A stretch of DNA of 64,000 bases from assembly GCA_947625375.1 (NCBI GenBank), contig CANQOC010000007.1, forward strand, positions 31,167 through 95,166, in the 5' to 3' direction. The notes beneath the pieces are model-generated. The model saw only the letters and a program-made list of their open reading frames with translations. It was not told where the DNA came from and did not search any database. Of the stretch, positions 16,978 through 26,380 are shown in pieces. The position numbers and the translations under genes are program-made. Position 1 is the stretch's first letter; each line of letters starts with the position of its first letter. The DNA comes from an uncultured Clostridia bacterium (lineage in GTDB: Bacteria > Bacillota > Clostridia > Oscillospirales > Ruminococcaceae).

Positions 16978-17475
16978 ATGAAAAAAGTTGGAATTATCAT
17001 GGGAAGCGACAGCGACCTCCCGATTCTCCGCAAGACCGCGTCAACCCTTAAGTCACTCGGAATCCCCTATGAGACACACGTCTACTCGGCGCACAGAACG
17101 CCCGCCGAGGCGCGCGACTTTGCGGTATCGGCGCGGAGCAAGGGGTTCGGGGTCATTATCTGCGCGGCGGGAATGGCGGCGCACCTTGCGGGTGCGATTG
17201 CCGCGAACACAACCCTGCCGGTAATCGGCATACCCTGCAAATCGAACACATTGGACGGCATTGACGCCCTTCTTGCGACAGTGATGATGCCCTCGGGAAT
17301 CCCGGTGGCAACGGTCGCCATAGACGGCGGAGTCAATGCCGCGCTTTTAGCGGCGCAAATCCTCGCGGTCGAGGACGCATCGCTCGCCGAAAAGCTCGAC
17401 AATAAGCGCATAAGCGACGCCGAAGCCGTCCTTAAAAAAGACGCTTCGATTGCCGAGCGGATTGAAGAACAGTAA
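16978..17475 (+). CDS. purE: 5-(carboxyamino)imidazole ribonucleotide mutase
   Basis: This 165-residue PurE has the N-terminal '[12 protein letters not shown]', the active-site 'SAHRTPA' and '[10 protein letters not shown]'. It converts N5-CAIR to CAIR. No purK is adjacent, so either purK is elsewhere or the enzyme uses AIR and CO2 directly; the sequence alone does not decide. The ATG follows TAAGGAG and the riboswitch. First gene of the pur operon. Confidence 0.95.
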   Translation: MKKVGIIMGSDSDLPILRKTASTLKSLGIPYETHVYSAHRTPAEARDFAVSARSKGFGVIICAAGMAAHLAGAIAANTTLPVIGIPCKSNTLDGIDALLATVMMPSGIPVATVAIDGGVNAALLAAQILAVEDASLAEKLDNKRISDAEAVLKKDASIAERIEEQ

Positions 17476-17517
17476 TCAAAGGCAATTATATATAATTACG
17501 CAACAGGAGGAATCACC

Positions 17518-18228
17518 ATGGAAAAAACGGTTCAGCTTTACGAAGGAAAGGCAAAGAAGGTCTTTGCGACCGAAGACCCCAATCTCGTCATCGTCTCTTA
17601 TAAGGACGACGCAACCGCCCTCGACGGTCTCAAAAAGGGCACCATCGCCGGCAAGGGCGCAATCAACAACAGAATGTCGAACTATATCATGAAGCTCCTC
17701 GAAAAGAACAGTGTCCCGACGCACCTCGTCGAAGAGCTCAACGACCGCGAGACGGTCGTGAAAAAGGTCTCGATTGTCCCGCTCGAGGTCATCATCAGGA
17801 ACATCTCGGCCGGAAGCTTTGCGAAGCGCTACGGCGTCGAGGAGGGAATCGTCTTCGCCGAGCCGACGATTGAATTCTCTTATAAGAACGACGACCTCCA
17901 CGACCCCCTCATCAACAGCTATCACGCCGTCGCCCTCGGACTCGCGACAAAGTCAGAAATCGAAGAAATCAAGGCTATGGCATTCAAAGTCAACGAGGTC
18001 ATGAAGGAATATTTCAAGGGTCTCGGGGTCACGCTCGTCGACTTCAAGCTCGAATTCGGAAAGACCGCCGACGGAAAAATCGTCCTCGCCGACGAAATTT
18101 CTCCCGACACCTGCCGCTTCTGGGATTCAAAGACCAACGAAAAGCTCGATAAGGACCGCTTCCGCCGCGATATGGGCGGAGTTGAGGACGCATACAACGA
18201 AATGATGCGCCGCGTTTTCGGAGAATAA
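17518..18228 (+). CDS. purC: SAICAR synthase
   Basis: This 236-residue ATP-dependent ligase adds aspartate to CAIR. It shows the N-terminal 'LYEGKAKKVFAT' and the signature 'LADEISPDTCRFWD' near residue 190. 'PLEVIIRNISAGSFAKRYG' is also diagnostic. AGGAGG lies before the ATG. The next enzyme, PurB, is not in this operon. Confidence 0.97.
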   Translation: MEKTVQLYEGKAKKVFATEDPNLVIVSYKDDATALDGLKKGTIAGKGAINNRMSNYIMKLLEKNSVPTHLVEELNDRETVVKKVSIVPLEVIIRNISAGSFAKRYGVEEGIVFAEPTIEFSYKNDDLHDPLINSYHAVALGLATKSEIEEIKAMAFKVNEVMKEYFKGLGVTLVDFKLEFGKTADGKIVLADEISPDTCRFWDSKTNEKLDKDRFRRDMGGVEDAYNEMMRRVFGE

Positions 18229-18248
18229 TCCGCCGAAAGAGGAGTTTT

Positions 18249-19697
18249 ATGGAAAATGTAATTCATGAAGAATGTGGCGTCTTCGGGGTATTCTCCCCCG
18301 ACACCAAGGATGTCGCCTCGCTTTGCTACTACGGCCTCTTCGCCCTCCAGCACAGGGGACAGGAGTCTGCCGGAATCGTCGTCAACGACGACGGCGTTTT
18401 TAACTATCTCAAGGACACCGGCCTTGTGAGTCAGATATTTGATGCCGAGCGGCTTTCAAAGCTCGGTCCCGGAAACATGGCTGTCGGTCACGTCAGATAC
18501 GGCACCACCGGCAGCGGCGACCGCAAGAACGCACAGCCGATTGTCGTTAATCACCTTAAAGGAAACATGGCCTTGGCGCACAATGGAAACCTCGTCAACT
18601 CGTATGAGCTCAGGACCGAGCTCGAGGAACAGGGTTCGATTTTTCACTCCACCTCCGACACCGAGGTCATCGCCTATGTCATCACAAAAGAGCGGCTTCA
18701 CACCAAGAACATCGAGGACGCGGTATGCGAGGCTTTGGGGCGGCTCGAGGGCGCCTACTCGCTGATTATCATGTCGCCGTCGAAGCTTATCGCCGCCCGC
18801 GACCCGCACGGCTTCCGTCCCCTTTGCTACGGACAGCGCGACGACGGTACATATATTATCGCCTCCGAGACCTGTGCGCTCGACGCCGTAAACGCGCGGT
18901 TTATCCGCGAAATCGAGCCGGGCGAGGTCGTCACCATAACGAAGGACGGGATTAAGTCCAACCGCGAGCACTGCGGCGGGAAAAAGTCGTTCTGTGTCTT
19001 CGAGTACCTCTATATCGCGCGGCCGGATTCAATCTGTGAGGGCTGCTCGGTCCATGCCGCAAGAATCAGGGCCGGCGAGCTTCTTGCCGAGGCATATCCG
19101 ATTGACGCCGACATCGTCGTCGGCGTGCCGGACAGCGGAACCGACGCTGCAATCGGATATTCCCACCGCTCGGGGATTCCCTATGACATCGGACTCATCA
19201 AGAACAAGTACATCGGGCGGACCTTCATCGCCCCCGCACAGGGTCTTCGCGAAGAGATGGTCTCGATAAAGCTCAACGTCGTCAGACCGGTCATCGAGGG
19301 AAAGAGAGTCATTCTCGTCGACGACTCGATTGTCCGCGGCACCACCTGCGCAAAAATCGTCAAGCGGCTCCGCGAGGGCGGCGCGGCCGAGGTCCATCTT
19401 CTGTCATCGGCGCCGAAATACCTCAACCCCTGTTACTACGGCGTCGACATCGACACGCGCGAAACGCTTATTGCCGCGAATCACCCGACCGAGGAGATTG
19501 CGAAAATCGTCGGCGCGGATTCGATTCACTTCCTAAGCATCGAGGACGTAAAGAAGATTACCGGCGGCGACGGCACCGGATTCTGCTATGCCTGCTTCGA
19601 CGGACTTTATCCCACAAAGACGCCGACAAACGCCGAAAAGAGCCGTTTTGAAAGAAAAATAAGCACCAACCCGAAATTTGCTGACAGATATAAGTGA
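18249..19697 (+). CDS. purF: Amidophosphoribosyltransferase
   Basis: This 482-residue enzyme makes phosphoribosylamine from PRPP and glutamine, the committed step of purine synthesis. Cys9 in 'HEECGVFGVF' is the glutaminase nucleophile, so the first eight residues are a propeptide to be removed, as in the B. subtilis type. The PRPP loop is 'VILVDDSIVRGTT'. Cysteines in 'SFCVFEYLYIARPDS' and 'FCYACFDGLYP' are those that bind the 4Fe-4S cluster in this class. Confidence 0.97.
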   Translation: MENVIHEECGVFGVFSPDTKDVASLCYYGLFALQHRGQESAGIVVNDDGVFNYLKDTGLVSQIFDAERLSKLGPGNMAVGHVRYGTTGSGDRKNAQPIVVNHLKGNMALAHNGNLVNSYELRTELEEQGSIFHSTSDTEVIAYVITKERLHTKNIEDAVCEALGRLEGAYSLIIMSPSKLIAARDPHGFRPLCYGQRDDGTYIIASETCALDAVNARFIREIEPGEVVTITKDGIKSNREHCGGKKSFCVFEYLYIARPDSICEGCSVHAARIRAGELLAEAYPIDADIVVGVPDSGTDAAIGYSHRSGIPYDIGLIKNKYIGRTFIAPAQGLREEMVSIKLNVVRPVIEGKRVILVDDSIVRGTTCAKIVKRLREGGAAEVHLLSSAPKYLNPCYYGVDIDTRETLIAANHPTEEIAKIVGADSIHFLSIEDVKKITGGDGTGFCYACFDGLYPTKTPTNAEKSRFERKISTNPKFADRYK

Positions 19698-19705
19698 GGT
19701 AACTT

Positions 19706-20746
19706 ATGGAAAAGAGTTTTTCTGAGAGCTACAGAAGCGCGGGAGTCGACATCACCGCGGGATACCGCTCGGTCGAGCTGATGAAGGCCGACATAAAGCG
19801 CACCGCGACCGGCGGCGAGGTCTCTGGAATAGGCGGCTTCGGCGGTCTCTTCCTCCCCGACCTCTCGGGAATGAAGGAGCCGGTTTTGGTCAGCGGCACC
19901 GACGGCGTCGGAACAAAAATCGCCCTCGCGATTATGCTCGACAAACACGACACCGTCGGCATCGACTGCGTCGCGATGTGCGTGAACGACATCATCTGCT
20001 GCGGCGCAAAGCCTCTGTTCTTCCTCGACTACATCGCCTGCGGACAAAACGTCCCCGAGAAGATTGCCGCAATCGTAAAGGGCGTATGCGACGGCTGCGT
20101 CGACGCCGGCTGTTCCCTCATCGGCGGCGAGACCGCCGAGCACCCGGGAATGATGCCGAAGGAGGACTATGACCTTGCGGGGTACTGCACCGGCATCGTC
20201 GACAGGGAAAAGATTATCGACAACACGACTATGACCGTCGGCGACGCGGTAATCGCGCTCCCCTCTTCGGGAGTTCACTCGAACGGCTTTTCGCTCATAA
20301 GAAAGGCGCTCGACATCCAAAACGCCGACCTTCGCTCGCCCGTCCCCGAGCTCGGCGGAAAGAGCCTCGGCGAAACCTTGCTGACTCCGACTAAGATTTA
20401 TGTCAGGCCGGTGCTCCGGCTTCTTGACGAAGTGAGCGTCAGGGGGATATCGCACATCACCGGCGGCGGGTTCTATGAAAATATCCCGAGGAGTATTCCC
20501 GACGGACTCTGTGCGAAAATCGACAAGTCCGCGCTCAGGATTCCGCCGATATTCGGACTGATTCGCGAAAAGGGAAATATCCCCGAGCGCGATATGTTCA
20601 ACACCTTTAACATGGGCGTCGGAATGAGCGTCGTCGTCCCGAGGGAGAGCGCCGAGCGCTCGCTCGAAATCCTCAAGGACAGCGGGATTGACGCATATGT
20701 CATCGGCGAAATCGTCGCCGGTGAGGACAAGATTGTGATAGAATAA
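19706..20746 (+). CDS. purM: Phosphoribosylformylglycinamidine cyclo-ligase
   Basis: This 346-residue ATP-dependent AIR synthase shows 'VSGTDGVGTKIALA' near residue 67, 'GIDCVAMCVNDI' and 'LIGGETAEHPGMM'. It closes the imidazole ring from FGAM. Only eight bases separate it from purF, with GAGGTAAC before the ATG. Confidence 0.97.
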   Translation: MEKSFSESYRSAGVDITAGYRSVELMKADIKRTATGGEVSGIGGFGGLFLPDLSGMKEPVLVSGTDGVGTKIALAIMLDKHDTVGIDCVAMCVNDIICCGAKPLFFLDYIACGQNVPEKIAAIVKGVCDGCVDAGCSLIGGETAEHPGMMPKEDYDLAGYCTGIVDREKIIDNTTMTVGDAVIALPSSGVHSNGFSLIRKALDIQNADLRSPVPELGGKSLGETLLTPTKIYVRPVLRLLDEVSVRGISHITGGGFYENIPRSIPDGLCAKIDKSALRIPPIFGLIREKGNIPERDMFNTFNMGVGMSVVVPRESAERSLEILKDSGIDAYVIGEIVAGEDKIVIE

Positions 20747-20757
20747 GCGGGTGCGTT

Positions 20758-21891
20758 ATGGCCGAAAAGATAAGGATAGCGGTGCTTGTCTCCGGAGGGG
20801 GCACCAATTTGCAGGCGCTGATTGACGCCGAAGACTCCGGAATTCTGGTCAGCGGCGAAATCGTCTGCGTCATATCCTCGAAGCCGGGGGCATATGCCCT
20901 TGAACGCGCCAAGAACGCCGGAATAAAGGCGGTCACGGTCTCGCGGAAGGACTCGGGGAGCCTTGAAGCCTTCGAGGCGGGAATCATCAGGGAGCTCGAG
21001 GAATGTCGCGCCGAGGTGATTATCCTTGCGGGGTTCATGTCGATACTGTCCGAGGACTTTACGCGGAGATATTCAAACAGGATAATTAACGTCCACCCGG
21101 CGCTTATCCCCTCTTTCTGCGGAAAGGGGTATTACGGACTTCATGTCCACGAGGAGGCGCTCAAAAAGGGCGTAAAGGTCTCGGGCGCGACGGTCCACCT
21201 TGTGAACGAAATCTGTGACGGCGGCGAAATCCTCGCGCAGAAGGCGGTACAGGTCCGCGACGGCGACACCCCCGAGACCCTACAGAAAAGAATCATGGAA
21301 CAGGCGGAGTGGAAGCTTCTGCCCGAGGCGGCCGAAAAGCTCTGCCGCCGGCTTTTAAAGACCAAGCTCCCCGAGCCGCCCGACGTGACCCTTGAAAAGT
21401 GGGAGATGTCGGACGCCGCCGTCCTTGCGGAAATTGTCGGAAAGATTGACAGAAAATATCTTTCCGACCGCTTGCCCAATCCGTATACCGAAAAGGACGC
21501 CGAATGGTTCATTGCCGAAATGGCGCAGAAGGGCGAAGCAGAAAAGACGGGTGTATTCTCAAAAATCACCGTCGGCGGAAAGGCGGTCGGGAACATCTCG
21601 GTCGAAAAGCTCGGCGGCATCGGACAGAAGACCGCGGTCATCGGCTATTTCCTCATACCGGAATATTACGGCCGGGGGATTATGTCGGCGGCGGTAAAGA
21701 AAATCTGTGCCGAAGCGTTTGAAAAGCTTGATATACAGCGAATCGAGGGGACGCCCTTTGAGCCGAATATCGCGAGCCGAAGGGTGCTCGAAAAGGCGGG
21801 GTTCGAGCTCGAGGGAGTCCTGAGAGACGCATTTTATAAGAACGGAAAGCTTTATAACAAATACATCTACGGACTGACAAAAGGAGATTAA
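20758..21891 (+). CDS. purN: GAR transformylase fused to a GNAT acetyltransferase domain
   Basis: This 377-residue protein is about 170 residues longer than usual PurN. Residues 1-195 are a complete GAR transformylase: 'VLVSGGGTNLQALI', the catalytic Asn/His in 'NVHPALIPSF', 'SGATVHLVNE' and the Asp in 'CDGGEILAQ'. Residues about 208-377 form a GNAT domain of the RimJ/RimL type: 'ITVGGKAVGNISVEKLGG', the acetyl-CoA loop 'IPEYYGRGIMSAAVKK', then 'NIASRRVLEKAGFELEGVLR'. The frame is continuous with no sign of a frameshift. PurN uses 10-formyl-THF to formylate GAR. The substrate of the acetyltransferase half is unknown. Confidence 0.93.
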   Translation: MAEKIRIAVLVSGGGTNLQALIDAEDSGILVSGEIVCVISSKPGAYALERAKNAGIKAVTVSRKDSGSLEAFEAGIIRELEECRAEVIILAGFMSILSEDFTRRYSNRIINVHPALIPSFCGKGYYGLHVHEEALKKGVKVSGATVHLVNEICDGGEILAQKAVQVRDGDTPETLQKRIMEQAEWKLLPEAAEKLCRRLLKTKLPEPPDVTLEKWEMSDAAVLAEIVGKIDRKYLSDRLPNPYTEKDAEWFIAEMAQKGEAEKTGVFSKITVGGKAVGNISVEKLGGIGQKTAVIGYFLIPEYYGRGIMSAAVKKICAEAFEKLDIQRIEGTPFEPNIASRRVLEKAGFELEGVLRDAFYKNGKLYNKYIYGLTKGD

Positions 21892-21892
21892 A

Positions 21893-22609
21893 ATGGACAT
21901 CTATAAGATTAACACCATTAAGGAACTTACCCGCGACCCCTATGTCGGCCGCGGAATCATCGCCGGACTTTCCGAGGACGGAAAGAGCGCCGTTGCCGCG
22001 TATTTCATCATGGGAAGAAGCGCGAACAGCCGCAACCGCGTTTTCGCGGAGCATGACGGGGCGGTCTTCACCGAACCCTTCGACGCGTCGAAGGTCGAGG
22101 ACCCGAGCCTTATCATCTATGCCGCGCTGAGAACGGTCGGAAAAAAGCTTATCGTCACCAACGGCGACCAGACCGACACCGTCGTCGACGGAATACGGCT
22201 CGGCTCCGACTTTTCGGGAGCTCTGAGGACCCGCGAATTCGAGCCGGACGCCCCGAATCTCACGCCGAGAATATCCTGTGAGCTCGATTTTTCCGACGGC
22301 TTCGGGTATAAGATGTCGATATTAAAGAGCGAGGACGCCGCGGGCTCGGCCTGTGCAAGATATACCTTTGAATACTCGCCGATTGCCGGTCTCGGGCACT
22401 TTATTCACACCTATGTCGGCGACGGCAATCCCCTCCCGACGTTTCAGGGCGAGCCGGAAAGGGTTGTGATTCCGAATTCGGCCGACGCCTTTGCCGACGA
22501 CATCTGGACTAATCTCAACGACGACAACAAGATTTCGCTTCTTGTGCGCTATACCGACCTCGAAACCGGCGCGGTCACACAGAAAATCATCAATAAATAC
22601 ACCAAATAA
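21893..22609 (+). CDS. purO: IMP cyclohydrolase, PurO type
   Basis: This 238-residue protein matches the archaeal-type IMP cyclohydrolase family. Evidence includes 'DPYVGRGIIAGLSEDGKSAV', 'AYFIMGRSANSRNRVF' and 'DPSLIIYAALR', and its place directly before a formyltransferase that lacks its own cyclohydrolase domain. It would close FAICAR to IMP, the last step of the pathway. This replaces the N-terminal half of ordinary bacterial PurH. One base separates it from purN. The call rests on motif memory and context. Confidence 0.85.
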   Translation: MDIYKINTIKELTRDPYVGRGIIAGLSEDGKSAVAAYFIMGRSANSRNRVFAEHDGAVFTEPFDASKVEDPSLIIYAALRTVGKKLIVTNGDQTDTVVDGIRLGSDFSGALRTREFEPDAPNLTPRISCELDFSDGFGYKMSILKSEDAAGSACARYTFEYSPIAGLGHFIHTYVGDGNPLPTFQGEPERVVIPNSADAFADDIWTNLNDDNKISLLVRYTDLETGAVTQKIINKYTK

Positions 22610-22632
22610 TAAAACAAAAAGGAGAGAGCACT

Positions 22633-23820
22633 ATGTCAAAAGAAGTCCTTCTAAAATACGGCTGCAACCCGAATCAGAAGCCGTCGCGAGTCTATATGGA
22701 CAACGGCGCAGAGCTTCCGTTCGAGATTTTAAACGGCAAGCCGGGGTATATCAACCTTCTTGACGCGTTCAACTCGTGGCAGCTCGTCAAGGAGCTTAAA
22801 GAAGCGCTCGGCCTTCCCGCCGTCACCAGCTTCAAGCACGTCAGTCCGACCTCGGCGGCGGTCGGAATCCCGCTTCCCGAAAAGCTTAAGAAAGCCTGCT
22901 TCGTCGACGACATCGACGGACTCGACGACTCCCCTCTTGCGTGCGCATATGCAAGGGCAAGGGGCACCGACAGAATGTGCTCCTTCGGCGACTGGGTCGC
23001 GCTTTCGGACGAGTGCGACGTCACGACCGCGCTGATGCTCAAGCGCGAGGTCTCGGACGGCATCATCGCGCCGGCATATTCCCCCGAGGCGCTCGAAATC
23101 CTTAAGACAAAGAAAAAGGGCGGGTACACAATATTAAAGATTGATGCGGACTATGTCCCCGACCCGATTGAGCGGAAACAGGTTTTCGGGATTACCTTTG
23201 AACAGGGCCGGAACAACTTCAAAATCGACCGCGAGCTTTTAAACAACATCGTCACCAAGAACAAGGACCTCCCCGACAGCGCCGCCCGCGACCTTATCAT
23301 TTCGCTGATTACGCTTAAGTACACTCAGTCGAACTCGGTCTGCTACGCATATGACGGGCAGGCGATTGGCGTCGGCGCGGGTCAGCAGTCGAGGATTCAC
23401 TGCACCCGCCTCGCGGGCACAAAGGCGGACACTTGGTTCCTAAGACAGCACGAAAAGGTCCTTTCGCTGCCGTTCAAGCCGGAAATCAAGCGCCCCGACC
23501 GCGACAACGTCATCGACGGATACATCAACAAGAACGAAGAGGACGTTTGTGCCGACGGCATCTGGCAGAACTATTTCACCGTCCGTCCCGAGCCGCTGAC
23601 CGACGCCGAAGCGAGGGCATATCTCGACTCAATCACCGGCGTTTCGCTCGGGTCAGACGCTTTCTTCCCGTTCGGGGACAACATTGAGCGCGCAAAGCGC
23701 TCGGGCGTAAGCTATGTCGCCGAGCCGGGCGGCTCGATTCGCGACGACGCGGTCATCGAAACCGCCGACAAATACGATATGGTCATGTCGTTCACCGGCA
23801 TGAGGCTCTTCCATCACTGA
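22633..23820 (+). CDS. AICAR formyltransferase, single-domain form
   Basis: This 395-residue protein corresponds only to the transformylase half of PurH. It has '[15 protein letters not shown]' in place of the usual KHANPCG segment and '[15 protein letters not shown]', plus '[13 protein letters not shown]'. It transfers the formyl group of 10-formyl-THF to AICAR. There is no MGS-like cyclohydrolase domain; the adjacent PurO supplies that step. AICAR arrives both from the purine path and from the histidine path encoded downstream. Confidence 0.92.
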   Translation: MSKEVLLKYGCNPNQKPSRVYMDNGAELPFEILNGKPGYINLLDAFNSWQLVKELKEALGLPAVTSFKHVSPTSAAVGIPLPEKLKKACFVDDIDGLDDSPLACAYARARGTDRMCSFGDWVALSDECDVTTALMLKREVSDGIIAPAYSPEALEILKTKKKGGYTILKIDADYVPDPIERKQVFGITFEQGRNNFKIDRELLNNIVTKNKDLPDSAARDLIISLITLKYTQSNSVCYAYDGQAIGVGAGQQSRIHCTRLAGTKADTWFLRQHEKVLSLPFKPEIKRPDRDNVIDGYINKNEEDVCADGIWQNYFTVRPEPLTDAEARAYLDSITGVSLGSDAFFPFGDNIERAKRSGVSYVAEPGGSIRDDAVIETADKYDMVMSFTGMRLFHH

Positions 23821-23837
23821 TTTACGGAGGTATTCTT

Positions 23838-25082
23838 ATGGACTTTAAGGAACTGATGCAATACGACAGCGAGGTTTACGAGGCAACCGCGCGGGAGCTC
23901 TCCCGCCAGCAGCACAATATTGAGCTGATTGCCTCCGAAAACATCGTCTCAAAGGGCGTGCTCCTTGCCGCCGGAACCGTTCTCACAAACAAATATGCCG
24001 AGGGATATCCCGCGCACCGCTACTACGGCGGCTGTCAGTATGTCGACGAGGTCGAGGAGCTTGCCCGCCAGCGCGCGTGTCAGCTTTTCGGCGCAGAGCA
24101 CGCCAACGTACAGCCTCACAGCGGCGCTTCGGCGAACCTTGCGGTATTCTTCGCGCTCCTGCAGCCGGGGGACACCGTCCTCTCGATGAGCCTTGCTCAC
24201 GGCGGACATCTTTCACACGGCTCGCCGGTGAACATCTCGGGAAAATACTTTAAAATCGTCCCCTACGGCGTAAGCGCCGAGACCGGAAGAATCGACTACG
24301 ACGAGGTCGAAAGGCTCGCCTTTGAGCATAAGCCGAAGCTTATCCTCGCCGGCGCGTCGGCATATCCGAGGGAAATCGACTTCAAGCGCTTCGCCGAAAT
24401 CGCGAAGAAGGTCGGCGCGTACCTTATGGTCGACATGGCGCACATCGCGGGACTTGTCGCCGCGGGCCTCCACCAGAACCCGGTACCCTATGCCGACGTC
24501 GTCACCACCACCACGCACAAGACGCTCAGAGGTCCGAGGGGCGGAATGATTCTCTGCAAGGAGGAATACGCAAAGGCGATTGACAAAGCCATCTTCCCCG
24601 GGATTCAGGGCGGCCCGCTTATGCACATCATCGCGGCAAAGGCGGTCGCGTTCAAAGAGGCGCTTCAGCCGGAATTCATGCTCTATCAGCAGCAGATTGT
24701 GCGCAACGCGGCAAAGCTCGCCGAAGGACTTAAGTCCCGCGGGTTCAACCTTGTCTCGGGCGGCACCGATAACCACCTTATGCTCATCGACCTCCAGAAT
24801 TTCGGCATCACCGGAAAGCAGTATGAGCACAATCTGGACGAAGTGCACATCACCGCAAACAAGAACGCAGTCCCTAATGACCCGCAGAGTCCGTTCATCA
24901 CCAGCGGCCTGAGAATCGGCACCCCGGCGGTCACCTCGCGCGGCTTTAAGGAGCCCGAGATGGAAAAGATTGCCGGCTGGCTCTATGACACCGTCACCGA
25001 CTTCGAGGGCACAAGGGAGCGGGTCAGCGAAGAAGTGCAGCAGCTTTGCGCGCAGTTCCCGATATACGGCGACTGCTGCTGA
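23838..25082 (+). CDS. glyA: Serine hydroxymethyltransferase
   Basis: This 414-residue PLP enzyme converts serine and THF to glycine and 5,10-methylene-THF. The PLP lysine is in '[15 protein letters not shown]' near residue 225. '[14 protein letters not shown]', '[10 protein letters not shown]' and '[11 protein letters not shown]' are family marks. Its position inside the pur operon makes sense: glycine feeds PurD, and one-carbon units feed PurN and AICAR formyltransferase. It falls under the same ZTP riboswitch. Confidence 0.97.
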   Translation: MDFKELMQYDSEVYEATARELSRQQHNIELIASENIVSKGVLLAAGTVLTNKYAEGYPAHRYYGGCQYVDEVEELARQRACQLFGAEHANVQPHSGASANLAVFFALLQPGDTVLSMSLAHGGHLSHGSPVNISGKYFKIVPYGVSAETGRIDYDEVERLAFEHKPKLILAGASAYPREIDFKRFAEIAKKVGAYLMVDMAHIAGLVAAGLHQNPVPYADVVTTTTHKTLRGPRGGMILCKEEYAKAIDKAIFPGIQGGPLMHIIAAKAVAFKEALQPEFMLYQQQIVRNAAKLAEGLKSRGFNLVSGGTDNHLMLIDLQNFGITGKQYEHNLDEVHITANKNAVPNDPQSPFITSGLRIGTPAVTSRGFKEPEMEKIAGWLYDTVTDFEGTRERVSEEVQQLCAQFPIYGDCC

Positions 25083-25106
25083 AAATAAGATATAGGAGCG
25101 ACTGAC

Positions 25107-26378
25107 ATGAATATTTTGGTCGTTGGCGGCGGTGGCCGCGAACACGCTATCATTAAAAAGCTTCGGGAAAACCCGACCGTCGAAAGGATTTTCTGCCTTC
25201 CCGGAAACGGCGGAATCGCCCGCGACGCCGAGTGCTTTGCGATTTCCTCGACCGACATTCCCGCAATCGTCGAATTCGCGAAGACCCACCCCGTCGACTA
25301 TGCCGTTGTGGCACAGGACGACCCGCTGGTGCTCGGCTGTGTCGACGAGCTTAACTCAATCGGAATCCCCTGCTTCGGTCCCGACAAAAAGGCCGCAATC
25401 ATCGAGGGGTCAAAGGTCTTCTCGAAGAATTTCATGAAGAAATACAACATTCCGACCGCCGAATACGAGGTCTTCGACGACCCCGAAAAGGCGCTTGAAT
25501 ACCTTAAGACTGCGAGGATTCCGACCGTCGTAAAGGCCGACGGTCCCGCGCTCGGAAAGGGCGCCCTTGTCTGCATGACCCGGGACGACGCTTTCTGTGC
25601 CGTCCGCGAGATTATGGAGGACAAAAAGTTCGGCGCAAGCGGCGACAGAATCGTCATCGAGGAATACATGACCGGTCCCGAGGTGACCGTTCTCTCGTTC
25701 ACCGACGGCGAAACGGTCGTCCCGATGGTGTCGTCGACCGACCATAAGCGCGCCCTCACCGGCGACCTCGGTCTCAACACCGGCGGAATGGGCACCGTCG
25801 CCCCGAGTCCTTATTATACGAAAGAGGCCGAAAAGCTTGCGCTCGAAAGGATTATCCTCCCGACGGTCGCGGCGATGAAGGCCGAGGGGCGGCCTTTTAA
25901 GGGGTGCCTCTATTTCGGTCTGATGATAACCGCCGACGGCCCGAAGGTAATCGAATATAACTGCCGCTTCGGCGACCCGGAGACACAGGTCGTGCTCCCG
26001 CTTTTAAAGTCCGACCTCCTCGAAATAATGCTCGCGACGACCAACGGAACGCTCGGGGACACAAGGGTCGAGTTCTCGGACGGCGCGGCATGCTGCGTTA
26101 TCATGGCGTCGAAGGGATATCCCGAAAAATATGAAAAAGGGTTTGTGATAACCGTCCCCGACGAGCTTTGGGACAGCGTTTACATCGCCGGGGCCGCCCT
26201 CGACAACGGGCGCTTAAAGACCTCGGGCGGACGCGTTCTCGGCGCGGTTGCCGTCGAGGATAACCTTAGAAAAGCGGTTGACAGCGCGTACGAAAAAGTT
26301 AAGATGATTCACTTTGAGAACGCTTATTACAGGACAGATATCGGCAAAAAAGCGCTTGCGGCGCAAAATGAGGTGTAA
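25107..26378 (+). CDS. purD: Phosphoribosylamine-glycine ligase
   Basis: This 423-residue ATP-grasp enzyme makes GAR from phosphoribosylamine and glycine. It shows the N-terminal 'ILVVGGGGREHAI', 'IPTVVKADGPALGKG', 'LNTGGMGTVAPSPY' and 'VIEYNCRFGDPETQVVLPLL'. It follows glyA, whose product glycine is its substrate. GATATAGGAG precedes the ATG. Confidence 0.97.
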   Translation: MNILVVGGGGREHAIIKKLRENPTVERIFCLPGNGGIARDAECFAISSTDIPAIVEFAKTHPVDYAVVAQDDPLVLGCVDELNSIGIPCFGPDKKAAIIEGSKVFSKNFMKKYNIPTAEYEVFDDPEKALEYLKTARIPTVVKADGPALGKGALVCMTRDDAFCAVREIMEDKKFGASGDRIVIEEYMTGPEVTVLSFTDGETVVPMVSSTDHKRALTGDLGLNTGGMGTVAPSPYYTKEAEKLALERIILPTVAAMKAEGRPFKGCLYFGLMITADGPKVIEYNCRFGDPETQVVLPLLKSDLLEIMLATTNGTLGDTRVEFSDGAACCVIMASKGYPEKYEKGFVITVPDELWDSVYIAGAALDNGRLKTSGGRVLGAVAVEDNLRKAVDSAYEKVKMIHFENAYYRTDIGKKALAAQNEV

Positions 26379-26380
26379 AA

